The translations under genes and the position numbers were made by a program. A stretch of 64,000 nucleotides of DNA from Vibrio tapetis subsp. tapetis (GTDB lineage Bacteria; Pseudomonadota; Gammaproteobacteria; Enterobacterales; Vibrionaceae), in NCBI RefSeq assembly GCF_900233005.1, contig NZ_LT960611.1, forward strand, positions 2,852,001 through 2,916,000, given 5' to 3'. This document shows, piece by piece, positions 16,936-28,069 of the stretch (its first letter is position 1; the number at the start of each line of letters is the position of its first letter). Under the pieces are notes generated by a model that was given only the letters and a program-made list of their open reading frames with translations, was not told the DNA's origin and did no database searches.

Positions 16936-18720
16936 ATGGCAACTTTGCTCGTGCGTGGGACTCAACTAGAATCCAATAAAACGAAAGCACCCCTCAACCG
17001 ATATTTCTTGTATATGTTAGGCGCCACTTTTTTAGTCGCTATGCATTTCTTTATGCCGAATCCTGGCGGTTCAGGTTTGGCTCTGTCTTTTAATCCAACG
17101 ACATGGATTACTGCAAGCTTCGCCATTGCTATTGGTTGCTACCAACTGGGTACCAATAAAACATTACGATATTCCAAGCTCACGATCATGCTCTTCGCTT
17201 GTTGTTGTATTCTGACTTTCCCCATATTTCTCCCCAGCGCAGAATGGGGAGAAGCCATACACCGAATTATTGGTTTATGGGCTGGTTTTTCATTATTTGT
17301 ACTGTTGCAACAATTTCGATTTAGTAATGGGCAAAAACAGGCCTTACTCTGGTTTATACTGGTAGCCGTTGCCATTGAAGCCGTGTTTGGTTGGGTACAA
17401 TACCTCTACTTACAGCCAGGTAATATCTTTGGCTACAATACGCTAGCCAATCGACCGTATGGTATTTTCCAGCAACCTAATGTCATGGCGAGCTTTTTAG
17501 CAACCGGGCTTGTGCTGTCAGGTTACATGCTAGCAAGGCAACCTCAAAAGTATCGACAAGCCCCTTTACTACTCACATTCATCGTACTCATTCCCATCAT
17601 CACTGTTCCACTCATCCTAGTGATAGCATCTAGAACTGGCTGGTTAACCGCTGTTGCGGGTTCTATGCTAGTACTTCCCTACCTATGGAAGTTTTCAACT
17701 AAACGCCGAATTTCTTTTTGGGTGTCTGCCATTTTAGCCGGACTATTGGTTGGCAATGTCGTATCTAACCTTGATACCGATACGACTAGTGATTTAATTC
17801 AATATAAAGCAGCAAAGCAAGGCGATATTCGTACTACTTTCTACAAACAAGGTCTCGATATGATCATCGAGAAACCGTTAACAGGGTATGGTTATGGCAA
17901 ATTTGAACCTGCTTACATGCTTTATACTGCCCGCCAACATCAGCTAAATCTTGATTACCCAGTCGGAACTCCTGCACTCGATCATCCCCATAATGAACTG
18001 ATGATCTGGGGGGTAGAAGGTGGCGCGGTACCTGTCGTCGCAATTTTGGTTACTGCGCTCTTTGTACTCTATAAGATTTACACCGCCCGCAGTGGTACTC
18101 GCTTTGCACTACTCGGGTTATTAACACCTCTGGTTATCCATAGTCAGTTGGAGTATCCGTTTTATCACTCGGCCATACATTGGATCACATTCATTGTTTT
18201 ACTCTTTTGGCTCGATCTACGCACCGCCAAATACAAAATGTGGCAATTCTCCAAGGTAAGCAAGGTCACATTACGCGTCAGCTCTTTGGTACTTCCATTA
18301 GTCACAGCCTTTTATATGCTAAGTGCCTTGCATACTAATTATGTTCTGACTCAGTTTGAGAAATCGCAACCAAGGCAACCCGAGCTATTGGAGCAAGTCA
18401 CCAACCCTGTTGTTTGGAAAGATCGCTTCGATTGGGATGTATACAGCACCTACTTAACCATAGGCCTATACACTGCAGATCCTAAACTCATTCAGCCATA
18501 CATTGACTGGTCTCAAGACATTATTCGTCGAAAGCCACGCCCCGCTTTCTATACCAATTTGATATTGGCACATCAAGGAATGGGAAATGAAAGCAAAGCC
18601 AATTTGATTAGATCCGAAGCAGAGTTCTTGTTTCCAAATAAAGATTTCTCTAAGGTAAATTATCAGCGCCCTTCCACTGCATCTAGCTCTCTAACAAGCG
18701 TTAGCCAGGCTGATAACTAA
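16936..18720 (+). CDS. pglL: PglL-type protein O-oligosaccharyltransferase
   Basis: 594 residues with about a dozen hydrophobic segments, placing it in the inner membrane. It has the Wzy_C/PglL pattern: RPYGIFQQPNVMASFLATG near residue 175 and HPHNELMIWGVEGG near 351, the periplasmic loop with the essential His. A soluble C-terminal domain ends the protein. The V. cholerae homologue in this position (VC0393) has been shown to transfer glycans to proteins when expressed in E. coli. A Wzy/WaaL role in O-antigen assembly is the alternative, but position and the PQPNV-type loop favour PglL. AAGGA precedes the ATG. Confidence 0.82.
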   Translation: MATLLVRGTQLESNKTKAPLNRYFLYMLGATFLVAMHFFMPNPGGSGLALSFNPTTWITASFAIAIGCYQLGTNKTLRYSKLTIMLFACCCILTFPIFLPSAEWGEAIHRIIGLWAGFSLFVLLQQFRFSNGQKQALLWFILVAVAIEAVFGWVQYLYLQPGNIFGYNTLANRPYGIFQQPNVMASFLATGLVLSGYMLARQPQKYRQAPLLLTFIVLIPIITVPLILVIASRTGWLTAVAGSMLVLPYLWKFSTKRRISFWVSAILAGLLVGNVVSNLDTDTTSDLIQYKAAKQGDIRTTFYKQGLDMIIEKPLTGYGYGKFEPAYMLYTARQHQLNLDYPVGTPALDHPHNELMIWGVEGGAVPVVAILVTALFVLYKIYTARSGTRFALLGLLTPLVIHSQLEYPFYHSAIHWITFIVLLFWLDLRTAKYKMWQFSKVSKVTLRVSSLVLPLVTAFYMLSALHTNYVLTQFEKSQPRQPELLEQVTNPVVWKDRFDWDVYSTYLTIGLYTADPKLIQPYIDWSQDIIRRKPRPAFYTNLILAHQGMGNESKANLIRSEAEFLFPNKDFSKVNYQRPSTASSSLTSVSQADN

Positions 18721-18722
18721 AA

Positions 18723-18753
18723 AAGCCGCCCTCAATTATATTGGGGGCGACTT
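18723..18753. terminator. Bidirectional terminator between pglL and the aminotransferase gene
   Basis: AAGCCGCCC and GGGCGACTT form a 9-bp stem (one G-U pair) around an A/T-rich loop, flanked by A's on the left and T's on the right, between two converging genes. Confidence 0.7.
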
Positions 18754-18791
18754 TCAATATTGCTTAATTGGGGGCTTCGTTTTTATCGATA

Positions 18792-19913
18792 TTAATCGTT
18801 TAAAGATTCTTCCAAGGCTCTCAAGCACAATGCAACGTTTTCAGCGCAAGCTGCGTAGCCCATCAAACCAATGCGCCATGCTTTACCCGCTAAATCACCT
18901 AACCCTGCGCCTATTTCTAGGTTGTAAGTTTCAAGTAAGTGCGAGCGAAGCTTGCCATCGTCGACACCTTCAGGGAAATAAACAGCATTCAGTTGTGGTA
19001 AGCGATAGGCTTCATCAACCACAAATCGGCAACCTAGTTTCTCAAGCCCATGTTTTAGCTTTTCGTGCATCAATTGATGCCTTTGCCAAGAATGTTCTAA
19101 CCCTTCATTTTGCAGAGTAACAAGAGATTCATGCAGCGCATACAAGCTGTTCACTGGCGCCGTATGATGGTAACTACGCTTACCCTCGCCACTCCAGTAA
19201 CCTAATACTAAGCTTTGATCCAAGAACCAGCTCTGCACTGGGCTAGTTCTTTGCTGGATTTTTTCAATCGCTTTGGATGAAAAAGTCAGTGGCGATAAGC
19301 CCGGTACACATGACAAGCACTTCTGGCTACCTGAATATACGGCGTCAAGCCCCCACTCATCCACCAGCAACGGCACGCCACCAAGAGAGGTCACGGCATC
19401 AACAATGGTTAACGCGCCATGAGATTGAGCGATTTTCGCAAGCTGTTGCGCATCAGATAATGCTCCGGTCGAGGTTTCTGCATGCACGAACGATAAAACT
19501 TTCGCATCCGGATGCACGGCAAATGCTTGCTCTACTTTTTCGCAACTGACAGGCTTGCCCCATTCATCATCAACGACCACGGCAATACCGCCACAGCGCT
19601 CAATGTTCTGTCGCATTCGTTCACCGAACACGCCATTGCGGCATACAATGACCTTATCTCCAGGCTCAACTAAGTTAACAAAGCAAGCTTCCATTCCAGC
19701 ACTGCCCGGAGCAGAAACCGCAATAGTAAATTCATTTTCAGTTTGAAAAGCATATTTTAATAACTGTTTAAGCTCATCCATCATGCCAATAAAGAGAGGA
19801 TCTAAATGGCCTATCGTTGGACGACTTAACGCTTGTAACACTTGAGGATAAATATCAGAAGGGCCAGGGCCCATCAATGTACGTTGCGGTGGGATAAAGC
19901 TTTTTATTGTCAT
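18792..19913 (-). CDS. Class V pyridoxal-phosphate aminotransferase
   Basis: 373 residues from the ATG at 19913 (MTIKSFIPPQRTLMGPGPSD); an upstream in-frame codon at 19973 adds residues without family support. MGPGPSDIYPQVLQA at the N-terminus and SGSQKCLSCVPGLSPL, with the PLP-binding lysine, are typical of the alanine/serine-glyoxylate aminotransferase branch. It probably moves an amino group between alanine or serine and glyoxylate or a phosphonate-type aldehyde. The substrate cannot be read from the sequence. The V. cholerae counterpart lies at the same place between pglL and lysC. Confidence 0.82.
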   Translation of the reverse strand: MTIKSFIPPQRTLMGPGPSDIYPQVLQALSRPTIGHLDPLFIGMMDELKQLLKYAFQTENEFTIAVSAPGSAGMEACFVNLVEPGDKVIVCRNGVFGERMRQNIERCGGIAVVVDDEWGKPVSCEKVEQAFAVHPDAKVLSFVHAETSTGALSDAQQLAKIAQSHGALTIVDAVTSLGGVPLLVDEWGLDAVYSGSQKCLSCVPGLSPLTFSSKAIEKIQQRTSPVQSWFLDQSLVLGYWSGEGKRSYHHTAPVNSLYALHESLVTLQNEGLEHSWQRHQLMHEKLKHGLEKLGCRFVVDEAYRLPQLNAVYFPEGVDDGKLRSHLLETYNLEIGAGLGDLAGKAWRIGLMGYAACAENVALCLRALEESLND

Positions 19914-20087
19914 AGGAATTCTCGCTTTAGCTTTCAGATAGCTCAGAGTAGCGTGAATACTCCAATGTAACAATTGTCTCGAGGTCGAGTCTTACCTTAC
20001 TTTTTTTCACACCGTTAACTTTACAGACACACTATATTCATTTATCAGATTGACTTTTGTGCAATAAAACCGTTCAATGAAAGCTAC

Positions 20088-20250
20088 AGAAGAGGAGCAC
20101 TGCCTAGGGAAATAACATGTGGAGCCACAACTCCCACACATGTTATGGATGGGGAGCCGTGCCGAGATGAGTTGCACTTGTGGTGGTAACTTATCGGTTA
20201 ATCAGGCTGAATCCTATTAACTGTCACCCTAAGGTGAAGCGCTTCTGAGA
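20088..20250 (+). promoter_or_regulatory. Lysine riboswitch (L box) upstream of lysC
   Basis: The core AGAAGAGGAGC opens the element; GGGGAGCCGTGCCGAG and AGGCTGAATCCT lie in its middle and AAGCGCTTCTGAG closes it, pairing back with the opening strand. These match the conserved blocks of the E. coli lysC leader. Lysine binding should shut off lysC, probably by hiding its ribosome site, because no strong terminator follows before the GTG at 20401. Confidence 0.9.
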
Positions 20251-20400
20251 TACACGCCTATATTTATAACAAACACAGATAAAATATAGTCATAAATCGT
20301 ATCTCTTCTCCGCTCGATCTTTCTCTCTTCAACATCGGATGTTTGGTAATAGCCTTTCTATTGCCTATTAAATTTATTGGAAAAATTGGGAGCCCCCACT

Positions 20401-21753
20401 GTGAACTCATTTAATGTCGCCAAATTTGGCGGAACTAGCGTTGCAGATTTCGCTGCAATGAGCCGTTGCACTACCATTATTGAAAATAATCCAGCAACAA
20501 AATTGGTCGTAATCAGTGCTTGTTCAGGCGTAACGAATATTCTTGTTGAATTGGCAAACGGTGTCTCTGATGCTGCTAGTCGACAAAAATTACTCATTCA
20601 ATTGGCCGAAATTCACAACAATATTCTGGCTGAATTAAATGATGCAGCCGAGACAACAACTCGTGTACGTGAAGTCTTAGATACCGTTGCAAGCGCAGCA
20701 GAAGCCGCGTCTTTTCAAATCAGCGACAAATTAACGGATCACATCGTAAGTTGTGGTGAGTTGATGTCGACTCATATTCTTGCTCAACTGATGAGAGAAC
20801 GTGGCATTGACGCCATCCGTTTTGATATTCGCGACATTATGAGAACGAATAATGTTCACGGACAAGCCTCTCCGGAACTGACCACTATTGCGGAGTTAGC
20901 AAAACAGAAGCTAGTCCCGCTTTGCCAAAGTAAGGTTGTCATTACCCAGGGTTTTATTGGCAGTGATGAAGACGGTAACACGACCACTTTAGGCAGGGGC
21001 GGCAGTGACTACAGCGCAGCTTTAATCGCAGAATCTGTCAACGCGTCTGGCCTTGAGATATGGACCGACGTACCCGGAATTTATACAACTGATCCGCGTG
21101 TTGCTCCTAAAGCTACTCCCATCCCAGAAATTAGTTTCAGTGAAGCCTCTGAAATGGCCAACTTTGGAGCTAAAATCTTACACCCATCAACACTATTGCC
21201 AGCACTCCGTCAGCAGATCCCTGTTTTTGTTGGATCTTCTAAGGCACCAGAAAAAGGCGGTACTTGGATCCGTCAGCAAGTAGAAAGTGCGCCACTATTT
21301 AGAGCGCTTGCATTACGAGGCAATCAAACCATGGTCACGTTGCGCAGCCTAAACATGTTCCATGCCTACGGCTTTCTTGCTGAAGCATTCCGAATTCTCG
21401 CCAAGCACAAGGTATCGGTCGACTTAATCACCACGTCAGAAGTCAGTGTTTCGCTTACATTGGATCAAACGAATACCGCAGGTGGAGCTCCAGAGTTGCC
21501 AATTGCGGCTCGAGAAGAACTAGAACAATTATGCAGTGTTGACATTGAGCACGATCTTAGTCTTATCGCGCTGATTGGTAATAACATGAGTGAAAGCAAA
21601 GGCTATGCAAAACAGGTATTTAGCACACTAGAAGACTATAACTTACGCATGATTTGCTACGGTGCAAGCCCACATAACCTGTGCTTCTTATTACATGAAT
21701 CGGTTGCTCGTAGCGCAGTTCAAGCGCTTCATGAAGAGCTTTTTGAAAGCTAA
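20401..21753 (+). CDS. lysC: Lysine-sensitive aspartate kinase III
   Basis: 450 residues from a GTG start (MNSFNVAKFGGTSVADF) with GGGAG eight bases upstream; a TTG at 20377 is also in frame but would place extra residues before the conserved KFGGTS. The N-terminal kinase domain carries TTLGRGGSDYSAAL and the C-terminal half holds two ACT domains (VTLRSLNMFHAYGFLAEAFR). It phosphorylates aspartate, the first step to lysine, methionine and threonine. Length matches E. coli LysC. The lysine riboswitch in the leader shows which end product controls it. Confidence 0.96.
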   Translation: MNSFNVAKFGGTSVADFAAMSRCTTIIENNPATKLVVISACSGVTNILVELANGVSDAASRQKLLIQLAEIHNNILAELNDAAETTTRVREVLDTVASAAEAASFQISDKLTDHIVSCGELMSTHILAQLMRERGIDAIRFDIRDIMRTNNVHGQASPELTTIAELAKQKLVPLCQSKVVITQGFIGSDEDGNTTTLGRGGSDYSAALIAESVNASGLEIWTDVPGIYTTDPRVAPKATPIPEISFSEASEMANFGAKILHPSTLLPALRQQIPVFVGSSKAPEKGGTWIRQQVESAPLFRALALRGNQTMVTLRSLNMFHAYGFLAEAFRILAKHKVSVDLITTSEVSVSLTLDQTNTAGGAPELPIAAREELEQLCSVDIEHDLSLIALIGNNMSESKGYAKQVFSTLEDYNLRMICYGASPHNLCFLLHESVARSAVQALHEELFES

Positions 21754-21777
21754 TAAAAGAAAATAGGATTAAAAAAT

Positions 21778-21803
21778 TAAGGGCTTGAATCATCAAGCCC
21801 TTA
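21778..21803. terminator. Bidirectional terminator between lysC and metH
   Basis: TAAGGGCTTGA, loop ATCA, TCAAGCCCTTA: an 11-bp perfect stem between converging genes, with A's before it and T-rich sequence after it. Confidence 0.85.
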
Positions 21804-21821
21804 TTTGTGTTATCTAGAGGA

Positions 21822-24800
21822 TTAGTTAATATTGGGCCCTAACCATCTCTCAGCTTCTTCTTGGCTCCATCCTTTACGTTCAGCATAATCTTTAACTTGA
21901 TCGTCTTGGATCTGGGCAATCGCAAAATAACGCGAGTCCGGATGCGAGAAGTACCAACCAGACACTGAAGCGCCCGGCCACATTGCATAACTCGTCGTCA
22001 AAGACATACCAATCGCTTCTTCCGCCTTGAGCATCTCCCACAAGGTGCCTTTCTCGGTATGTTCAGGGCAGGCAGGGTAACCGGGAGCCGGCCTTGTACC
22101 TTGGTATTTTTCACGGATCAAATCCTCATTAGATAGATTTTCTTCCGGTGAATAGCCCCAAATATCTTTTCGAACCTGCTCATGTAAATATTCAGCAAAA
22201 GCTTCCGCTAGCCTATCTGCAACTGCTTGGATCATAATGGCATTATAATCATCGCCGTTGGCTTTATACTCATCAGCCAATTCACGCTCGCCAATCCCTC
22301 CCGTCACCGCAAAACCACCGATCCAGTCTTTTTTACCACTGGATTTAGGGGCAATATAATCTGAAGTACAATAGTTAAAGCCTTTTGGCTTTTGGGTTTG
22401 TTGGCGTAAATTACATAACACGTGTGCGACTTCTGTACGGCTTTCATCACTATAAACTTCGATATCATCGCCGACACTTGCTGCGGGGAACAAAGCACAC
22501 ATGCCTCGAGCTTTCAGGAGACCTTCACTTTCAACCCGATCAAGCATCACATTCGCGTCATGAAACAATCGCTTAGCTTCTTCTCCGACTTCTTCATGTT
22601 CTAAAATCGCTGGGTATTTCCCCATCAATGTCCAAGTCATAAAGAAAGGTGTCCAATCGATGTACTTTCTAAGAATAGACACATCGAAGTCATCGTATAT
22701 ATGTACACCAGGCTTACGCGGTACTGGAGGGGTATAATTGCCCCAATCTATATCAACACGATTTTCCCGCGCTTTTTCCAAGGTGACAGGTTTTGTTCTT
22801 GGTTTTTTACGATTATGTTGATCGCGCACGCGCTCATAATCTAAATCCAACTTCTCGACAAATGCTGGCAATAGATCTTTAGAAAGAAGTGACGTACATA
22901 CACCAACCGCTCGAGAGGCATTATTCACATAAACCACTGGCTTGTGGTAATTCTGTTCAATTTTTACAGCCGTATGCGCCTTAGAGGTCGTCGCACCACC
23001 GATCAGTAGTGGTAACTCAAAGCCTTGTCTTTCCATTTCTTTGGCAACATGTACCATTTCATCTAAAGATGGCGTTATAAGGCCAGACAGGCCAATGATG
23101 TCTACATTTTCTTCCTTGGCGACTTTAAGGATCTTTTCACAAGAAACCATGACGCCAAGGTCGATAATTTCATAGTTATTACATTGTAAAACGACGCCAA
23201 CGATATTCTTACCAATATCGTGTACATCGCCTTTAACCGTTGCCAGTAAGATCTTACCGTTAGTCGCGCCTACATCTTTGGTCGCATTGATAAATGGCTC
23301 TAAGTGGGCAACAGCTTGCTTCATAACACGTGCAGATTTAACCACTTGCGGTAAGAACATTTTACCTTCACCAAAAAGGTCACCAACAACGTTCATTCCG
23401 TCCATCAAAGGCCCTTCAATCACCTCTATTGGCCTTGACGCATTCTGACGGGCCTCTTCGGTATCCTCCACAATAAACTCGGTGATCCCTTTAACTAGTG
23501 CATGCTCCATTCGTTTTTCTACTGGCCATGTACGCCACTCTAAAGCCGCTGGATCCTCTTCTTTTCCAACCCCTGTATTGGCGTACTCAGATGCAATATC
23601 TAAGAGCCTTTCAGTACCGTCATCACGGCGGTTAAGCACAACATCTTCAACCGCTACACGCAGCTTTTCAGGTACGTTGTCATAAACCTCTAGCTGACCG
23701 GCATTAACGATCCCCATGTCCATACCATTTTTAAAACAGTGGTATAGAAACACGGCATGGATAGCTTCACGCACGTAGTTATTGCCTCGGAACGAAAAAG
23801 ATACGTTAGAAACACCACCAGAAATCATCGCGTGTGGCAGGTCGCGTTTTATATCTCCAACTGCTTCGATGAAATCGACTGCGTAATTATTGTGTTCGTC
23901 AATGCCCGTTGCAACCGCAAATATATTGGGATCAAAGATGATGTCTTCTGGAGGGAAACCCACCTCATCAACCAAAATATGATAAGCGTTAGTACAAATT
24001 TCTAATTTACGCTCTCTCGTATCCGCTTGCCCTTCTTCATCAAATGCCATCACAATAACAGCGGCACCGTAACGGCGAACTAATTTGGCTTGTTGAACAA
24101 ACTTCTCTTTACCTTCTTTTAAGGAAATTGAGTTAACTATGCTCTTACCTTGCACGCACTTAAGGCCTGCTTCGATCACCTCCCACTTAGAGGAATCGAC
24201 CATAATAGGCACTTTTGATATTTCAGGTTCAGAAGCACATAAGTTTAGAAAGCGAGTCATACATGCTTCTGCATCAAGCATGCCTTCATCCATATTGATA
24301 TCGATGATCTGTGCACCGTTTTCAACCTGCTGACGCGCGACATCAAGAGCTTCATCGTATAGCTCTTCTTTTATAAGACACTTAAAACGAGCAGATCCGG
24401 TCACGTTAGTTCGTTCACCTACGTTTACAAACAAGCTTTCTTTTTCGATCATCAGAGGTTCTAGACCCGATAATCGACACGCTACTGGGATATCAGGCAA
24501 TACTCGAGGTTTAACACCTTTAACAGCCAGAGCCATCTGCCTAATGTGCTCTGGTGTGGTGCCACAGCAACCGCCAACAAGGTTTAAGAACCCACTTTGC
24601 GCCCACTCAGCGATATGCTCAGCCATATCTTCTGGAGAAAGATCATATTCGCCAAAAGCATTTGGAAGGCCAGCATTTGGGTGGGCAGAAACACTGCATT
24701 CTGAAATGCGAGAAAGCTCATCGACATACTGCCTCAGTTCGTCAGGACCTAATGCACAGTTCAAACCAAAGGAGATAGGTTGAACGTGTCTGAGTGCATT

Positions 24801-25502
24801 ATAGAAAGCTTCCGTAGTTTGGCCTGAAAGAGTACGGCCAGAGGCGTCAGTGATGGTGCCAGAGATCATGACTGGTAATTCATAACCCAGCTCTTCAAAT
24901 ACGGTTTGAACCGCAAAGGCACACGCTTTTGCATTCAAAGTATCAAAGATCGTTTCAATCAAAATAAGATCGGAACCGCCTTTGATAAGCGCATGAGTAG
25001 ACTCACAATACGCTTCTACCAGTTCATCAAAACTGACGTTTCTAAAACCAGGATCATTCACATCAGGTGATATAGAACAAGTGCGGTTTGTTGGGCCAAG
25101 TACCCCCGCGACATATCTTGGACGCTCAGGCGTCTTAGCACTCCACTCATCAGCCGCTTCACGGGCTAACTTTGCTGCGACATAGTTGATCTCTGCACTG
25201 AGACTCTCCATGTCATAATCGGCCATAGCGATAGTGGTTGCATTAAATGTGTTGGTTTCCAGAATATCAGCGCCGGCGGCAAGATATTCCAGATGAATTC
25301 CTTTTATCAACTCAGGCTTAGTCAGGACCAAAAGATCATTATTGCCTTTTAAATCACAATGCCAATCAGCAAAACGTTCACCACGATAATCCGCTTCTTC
25401 GAGCTTATAATCTTGAATCATGGTGCCCATGCCACCATCGATTAACATGATGTATTCTTTTAACTTCGCTTCAATTTGTTGTTTTACTTCGCTTCCAGCC
25501 AC
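21822..25502 (-). CDS. metH: Cobalamin-dependent methionine synthase
   Basis: 1226 residues from a GTG start with GAGG seven bases ahead. Four modules follow in order: homocysteine-binding (zinc ligands include GGCCGT near residue 310), methyltetrahydrofolate-binding ([13 protein letters not shown] near 365), the B12 cap and cobalamin domain ([12 protein letters not shown] near 755, giving the DxHxxG axial histidine), and the C-terminal S-adenosylmethionine activation domain ([11 protein letters not shown]). It is full length and uninterrupted. Tandem MetJ-like octamers lie about 50 bp upstream. It catalyses the last step of methionine synthesis and depends on vitamin B12. Confidence 0.98.
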   Translation of the reverse strand: MAGSEVKQQIEAKLKEYIMLIDGGMGTMIQDYKLEEADYRGERFADWHCDLKGNNDLLVLTKPELIKGIHLEYLAAGADILETNTFNATTIAMADYDMESLSAEINYVAAKLAREAADEWSAKTPERPRYVAGVLGPTNRTCSISPDVNDPGFRNVSFDELVEAYCESTHALIKGGSDLILIETIFDTLNAKACAFAVQTVFEELGYELPVMISGTITDASGRTLSGQTTEAFYNALRHVQPISFGLNCALGPDELRQYVDELSRISECSVSAHPNAGLPNAFGEYDLSPEDMAEHIAEWAQSGFLNLVGGCCGTTPEHIRQMALAVKGVKPRVLPDIPVACRLSGLEPLMIEKESLFVNVGERTNVTGSARFKCLIKEELYDEALDVARQQVENGAQIIDINMDEGMLDAEACMTRFLNLCASEPEISKVPIMVDSSKWEVIEAGLKCVQGKSIVNSISLKEGKEKFVQQAKLVRRYGAAVIVMAFDEEGQADTRERKLEICTNAYHILVDEVGFPPEDIIFDPNIFAVATGIDEHNNYAVDFIEAVGDIKRDLPHAMISGGVSNVSFSFRGNNYVREAIHAVFLYHCFKNGMDMGIVNAGQLEVYDNVPEKLRVAVEDVVLNRRDDGTERLLDIASEYANTGVGKEEDPAALEWRTWPVEKRMEHALVKGITEFIVEDTEEARQNASRPIEVIEGPLMDGMNVVGDLFGEGKMFLPQVVKSARVMKQAVAHLEPFINATKDVGATNGKILLATVKGDVHDIGKNIVGVVLQCNNYEIIDLGVMVSCEKILKVAKEENVDIIGLSGLITPSLDEMVHVAKEMERQGFELPLLIGGATTSKAHTAVKIEQNYHKPVVYVNNASRAVGVCTSLLSKDLLPAFVEKLDLDYERVRDQHNRKKPRTKPVTLEKARENRVDIDWGNYTPPVPRKPGVHIYDDFDVSILRKYIDWTPFFMTWTLMGKYPAILEHEEVGEEAKRLFHDANVMLDRVESEGLLKARGMCALFPAASVGDDIEVYSDESRTEVAHVLCNLRQQTQKPKGFNYCTSDYIAPKSSGKKDWIGGFAVTGGIGERELADEYKANGDDYNAIMIQAVADRLAEAFAEYLHEQVRKDIWGYSPEENLSNEDLIREKYQGTRPAPGYPACPEHTEKGTLWEMLKAEEAIGMSLTTSYAMWPGASVSGWYFSHPDSRYFAIAQIQDDQVKDYAERKGWSQEEAERWLGPNIN

Positions 25503-25550
25503 AATACTGCCTCATTCCTTGCGTATAGTTCATCCTATCATATCGATTAT

Positions 25551-25566
25551 AGAAATCTAGACGGCC
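25551..25566 (-). promoter_or_regulatory. Candidate MetJ box pair upstream of metH
   Basis: Two adjacent octamers, AGAAATCT and AGACGGCC, 6/8 matches to the MetJ consensus AGACGTCT. The site is 49-64 bp upstream of metH. Tandem placement is typical of MetJ sites, but the match is moderate. Confidence 0.4.
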
Positions 25567-25697
25567 AAACCTTGTTGTTATATTTTTATGTAAACAAAAT
25601 ACGCTATCCGATAAATAATAAAAAGCATTTGATATTTATACGTGCTAGATAGAAAATCAATATTCATACTTTGTTACACTTAAGCGAGTTTTACATC

Positions 25698-26966
25698 ATG
25701 TCCGTTTATTACACCCTGTGTTTTTTATCAGCGGCAGCTATGTTGATTGCATTTATCAACTCTAAATTCGGGAAAATGCAAACCACCATAGCCATAACGG
25801 CTGGTGCTTTGGTTTTGTCGCTGCTCATTATTATTGCGGGCCAAAATGATTGGTTCGAATTACGTCATGTCGCAATGGAAACAATGACGACAATTAACTT
25901 TGAAGACTTTCTTTTGAAAGGTGTACTAGGTTTTCTGTTATTTGCTGGCGGACTGGGTATCAAACTACCCAATTTAGAAGACCAAAAGTGGGAGATTACA
26001 GTTCTTGCCCTTGGTGCTACCCTCATTTCAACAGCATTAATTGGCTTTGCGCTCTATGGCTTCTGCTCACTAATTAATGTACCGCTCGATCTCATTTACT
26101 GTTTACTATTCGGTGCTCTCATTTCGCCTACCGATCCCATTGCTGTACTCGCTATTGTCAAAAAACTAGATGCCCCTAAGCGTATTTCAACTCAGATCGA
26201 AGGTGAGTCTTTATTTAATGACGGATTTAGTCTAGTTATTTTTGTCACATTGTATTCATTTGCATTCGGTACAGAAGCTCCAACTTTTGGTAGTGTTTCC
26301 ATGCTATTTCTACATGAAGCTATCGGTGGAATAGTCTATGGCTACTTGCTCGGACTATTATTCCACTACTTGATCAGTGCTACTGACGACCACTCAATGG
26401 AGTTACTCTTAACTATTGGTATTCCAACAGCTGGATATACTTTTGCGCAAGTCCTGGGAGTCTCAGGACCATTGGCAATGGTGATTTCTGGAATAATGAT
26501 CGGAAACTGGACGAGGTTCGTGGGTTTTTCTAAGGAGAGTGAAGAACACTTAGACAATTTTTGGGAGTTAATTGATGAGTTCTTGAATGGCGTGCTATTC
26601 CTGCTTATCGGTATGTCTATGCTGTTATTCAACTTCCACCAAGAAGACTGGTTATTAATGGGATTTGCCGTCCCTCTTGTGCTTGCTGCCCGTTATATCA
26701 GTGTTAAAACTGCATATTTAGGCTTCCAAAGATACCGTAGCTATAACTCATGGTCAGTTAAGATACTGACTTGGGGAGGGTTACGGGGCGGTCTAGCATT
26801 GGCGATGGCTCTTTCAATTCCGTCAGGAATACTCGTCATTCCAGACAAATCCATAGATGTAAAAGAGCTATTACTTGTCATGACATATTCAGTGGTTGTA
26901 TTTTCTATTCTTGTCCAAGGCTCGACCATAATTCCCATGATTGAAAAAGCAAAAAAAGAAGAGTAA
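25698..26966 (+). CDS. Na+/H+ antiporter, NhaP/CPA1 family
   Basis: 422 residues from the ATG at 25698 (MSVYYTLCFLSAAAMLIAFI), chosen over an in-frame TTG at 25671 because AAGCGAG lies upstream. Around 12 hydrophobic segments are visible. The conserved FGALISPTDPIAVLAIVKK carries the cation-binding Thr-Asp, and GESLFNDGFSLVIF the following Asn-Asp; GLRGGLALAMALSIP near the C-terminus is another CPA1 hallmark. It should exchange Na+ or K+ for protons at the inner membrane. Which cation it prefers is not evident, so I give no nhaP number. Confidence 0.88.
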   Translation: MSVYYTLCFLSAAAMLIAFINSKFGKMQTTIAITAGALVLSLLIIIAGQNDWFELRHVAMETMTTINFEDFLLKGVLGFLLFAGGLGIKLPNLEDQKWEITVLALGATLISTALIGFALYGFCSLINVPLDLIYCLLFGALISPTDPIAVLAIVKKLDAPKRISTQIEGESLFNDGFSLVIFVTLYSFAFGTEAPTFGSVSMLFLHEAIGGIVYGYLLGLLFHYLISATDDHSMELLLTIGIPTAGYTFAQVLGVSGPLAMVISGIMIGNWTRFVGFSKESEEHLDNFWELIDEFLNGVLFLLIGMSMLLFNFHQEDWLLMGFAVPLVLAARYISVKTAYLGFQRYRSYNSWSVKILTWGGLRGGLALAMALSIPSGILVIPDKSIDVKELLLVMTYSVVVFSILVQGSTIIPMIEKAKKEE

Positions 26967-26974
26967 CCGAGAAC

Positions 26975-26994
26975 AAGGCCACAACAGTGGCCTT
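26975..26994. terminator. Hairpin between the antiporter gene and metA
   Basis: AAGGCCAC, loop AACA, GTGGCCTT: an 8-bp perfect stem between converging genes. The following T-tract is weak. Confidence 0.6.
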
Positions 26995-27020
26995 ACTACT
27001 ATTTATTAGTGCTGGTGATA

Positions 27021-27959
27021 CTAATCTTTTGTGAAGTTTTCTTCCGAAAAACGATCTAAATCATATGGGGTCTGTTGGTAAACACAGTAGTTAAGCCAAT
27101 TTAAAAACAATAAATGTCCATGACTTCTCCAGCTTGCAACAGGTTTGTTATCAGGATTATCATTAGGGTAGTAATTAACTGGAATAGCAGGCTCCATACC
27201 TTCGCCTAGATCTCGGACATACTCGTGATGCAATGTGTGCGAGTCGTACTCTGGGTGCCCAGTAACAAAGACATTACGCTTATCCTTCGTTGAAGCTAGG
27301 TAAACACCAGCAGCATCTGAAGTTGCTAATATGTCCAAATCAGTATGTTCCTCTAGATACTCTGGTGAAAAGTCCGCATACCTAGAATGGGGAGCCAGAA
27401 AAGTATCATCGAACCCGCGTAAAACCGGATGAAACTCTTGCTGGATCTTATGGTGGTAAACACCTGATAACTTTTCTTTCCGAGTTCGCTTTGGAAGGTT
27501 ATACAGTAATTTCAATCCCGCTTGTGCAGCCCAACATACATAGAGTGTTGACGTAACGTGCGCTTTCGCCCAATTCATAATTGTCTGTAAATGTTCCCAA
27601 TAAATCACATCCTCAAACTGAACCAAGCCTAATGGTGCTCCAGTGATAATCAAACCATCAAAATTCCTATCTTTTACCATTTCAAATTGACGATAAAAGT
27701 TATCCAGATGCTCTGTGGGTGTGTTTTTACTTGGTCGATTGTCGATGCATAGTAGCTCTACGTCTATCTGGAGCGGGCTGTTAGATAATAGCCTTAAAAA
27801 TTGAGTTTCGGTCTCAATTTTTTTAGGCATCAAATTCAAAATCAACACTTTAAGCGGACGGATTTCTTGAGTGGTTGCACGGGATTCCGGCATCACAAAT
27901 ATTTTTTCTTCTCTCAATACATCCAATGCAGGTAGTTGATCTGGAATCCTAATTGGCAT
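27021..27959 (-). CDS. metA: Homoserine O-acyltransferase MetA
   Basis: 312 residues. MetA-family enzymes acylate homoserine with succinyl- or acetyl-CoA at the start of methionine synthesis. Visible landmarks: [20 protein letters not shown] at the start, the nucleophile in [11 protein letters not shown] (near residue 142), and VTGHPEYD holding the catalytic His and Glu (near 235-237). Relatives in enteric bacteria use succinyl-CoA; acyl-donor choice cannot be settled by eye. A MetJ-like site lies just upstream, consistent with control by methionine. Confidence 0.96.
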   Translation of the reverse strand: MPIRIPDQLPALDVLREEKIFVMPESRATTQEIRPLKVLILNLMPKKIETETQFLRLLSNSPLQIDVELLCIDNRPSKNTPTEHLDNFYRQFEMVKDRNFDGLIITGAPLGLVQFEDVIYWEHLQTIMNWAKAHVTSTLYVCWAAQAGLKLLYNLPKRTRKEKLSGVYHHKIQQEFHPVLRGFDDTFLAPHSRYADFSPEYLEEHTDLDILATSDAAGVYLASTKDKRNVFVTGHPEYDSHTLHHEYVRDLGEGMEPAIPVNYYPNDNPDNKPVASWRSHGHLLFLNWLNYCVYQQTPYDLDRFSEENFTKD

Positions 27960-27982
27960 TTTACTTTCTCCCTAAAGAATAT

Positions 27983-27998
27983 AGCCGTCTATATGGCT
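27983..27998 (-). promoter_or_regulatory. Candidate MetJ box pair upstream of metA
   Basis: Adjacent octamers AGCCGTCT (7/8 to AGACGTCT) and ATATGGCT, 24-39 bp ahead of the metA start. Candidate based on the consensus and the gene's known control in relatives. Confidence 0.45.
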
Positions 27999-28069
27999 AC
28001 ATTATATCAGAGGATACCGTATGTCGAGGGGAAAATATGACGTGTGATACTATTATTATAGACGTAAAA

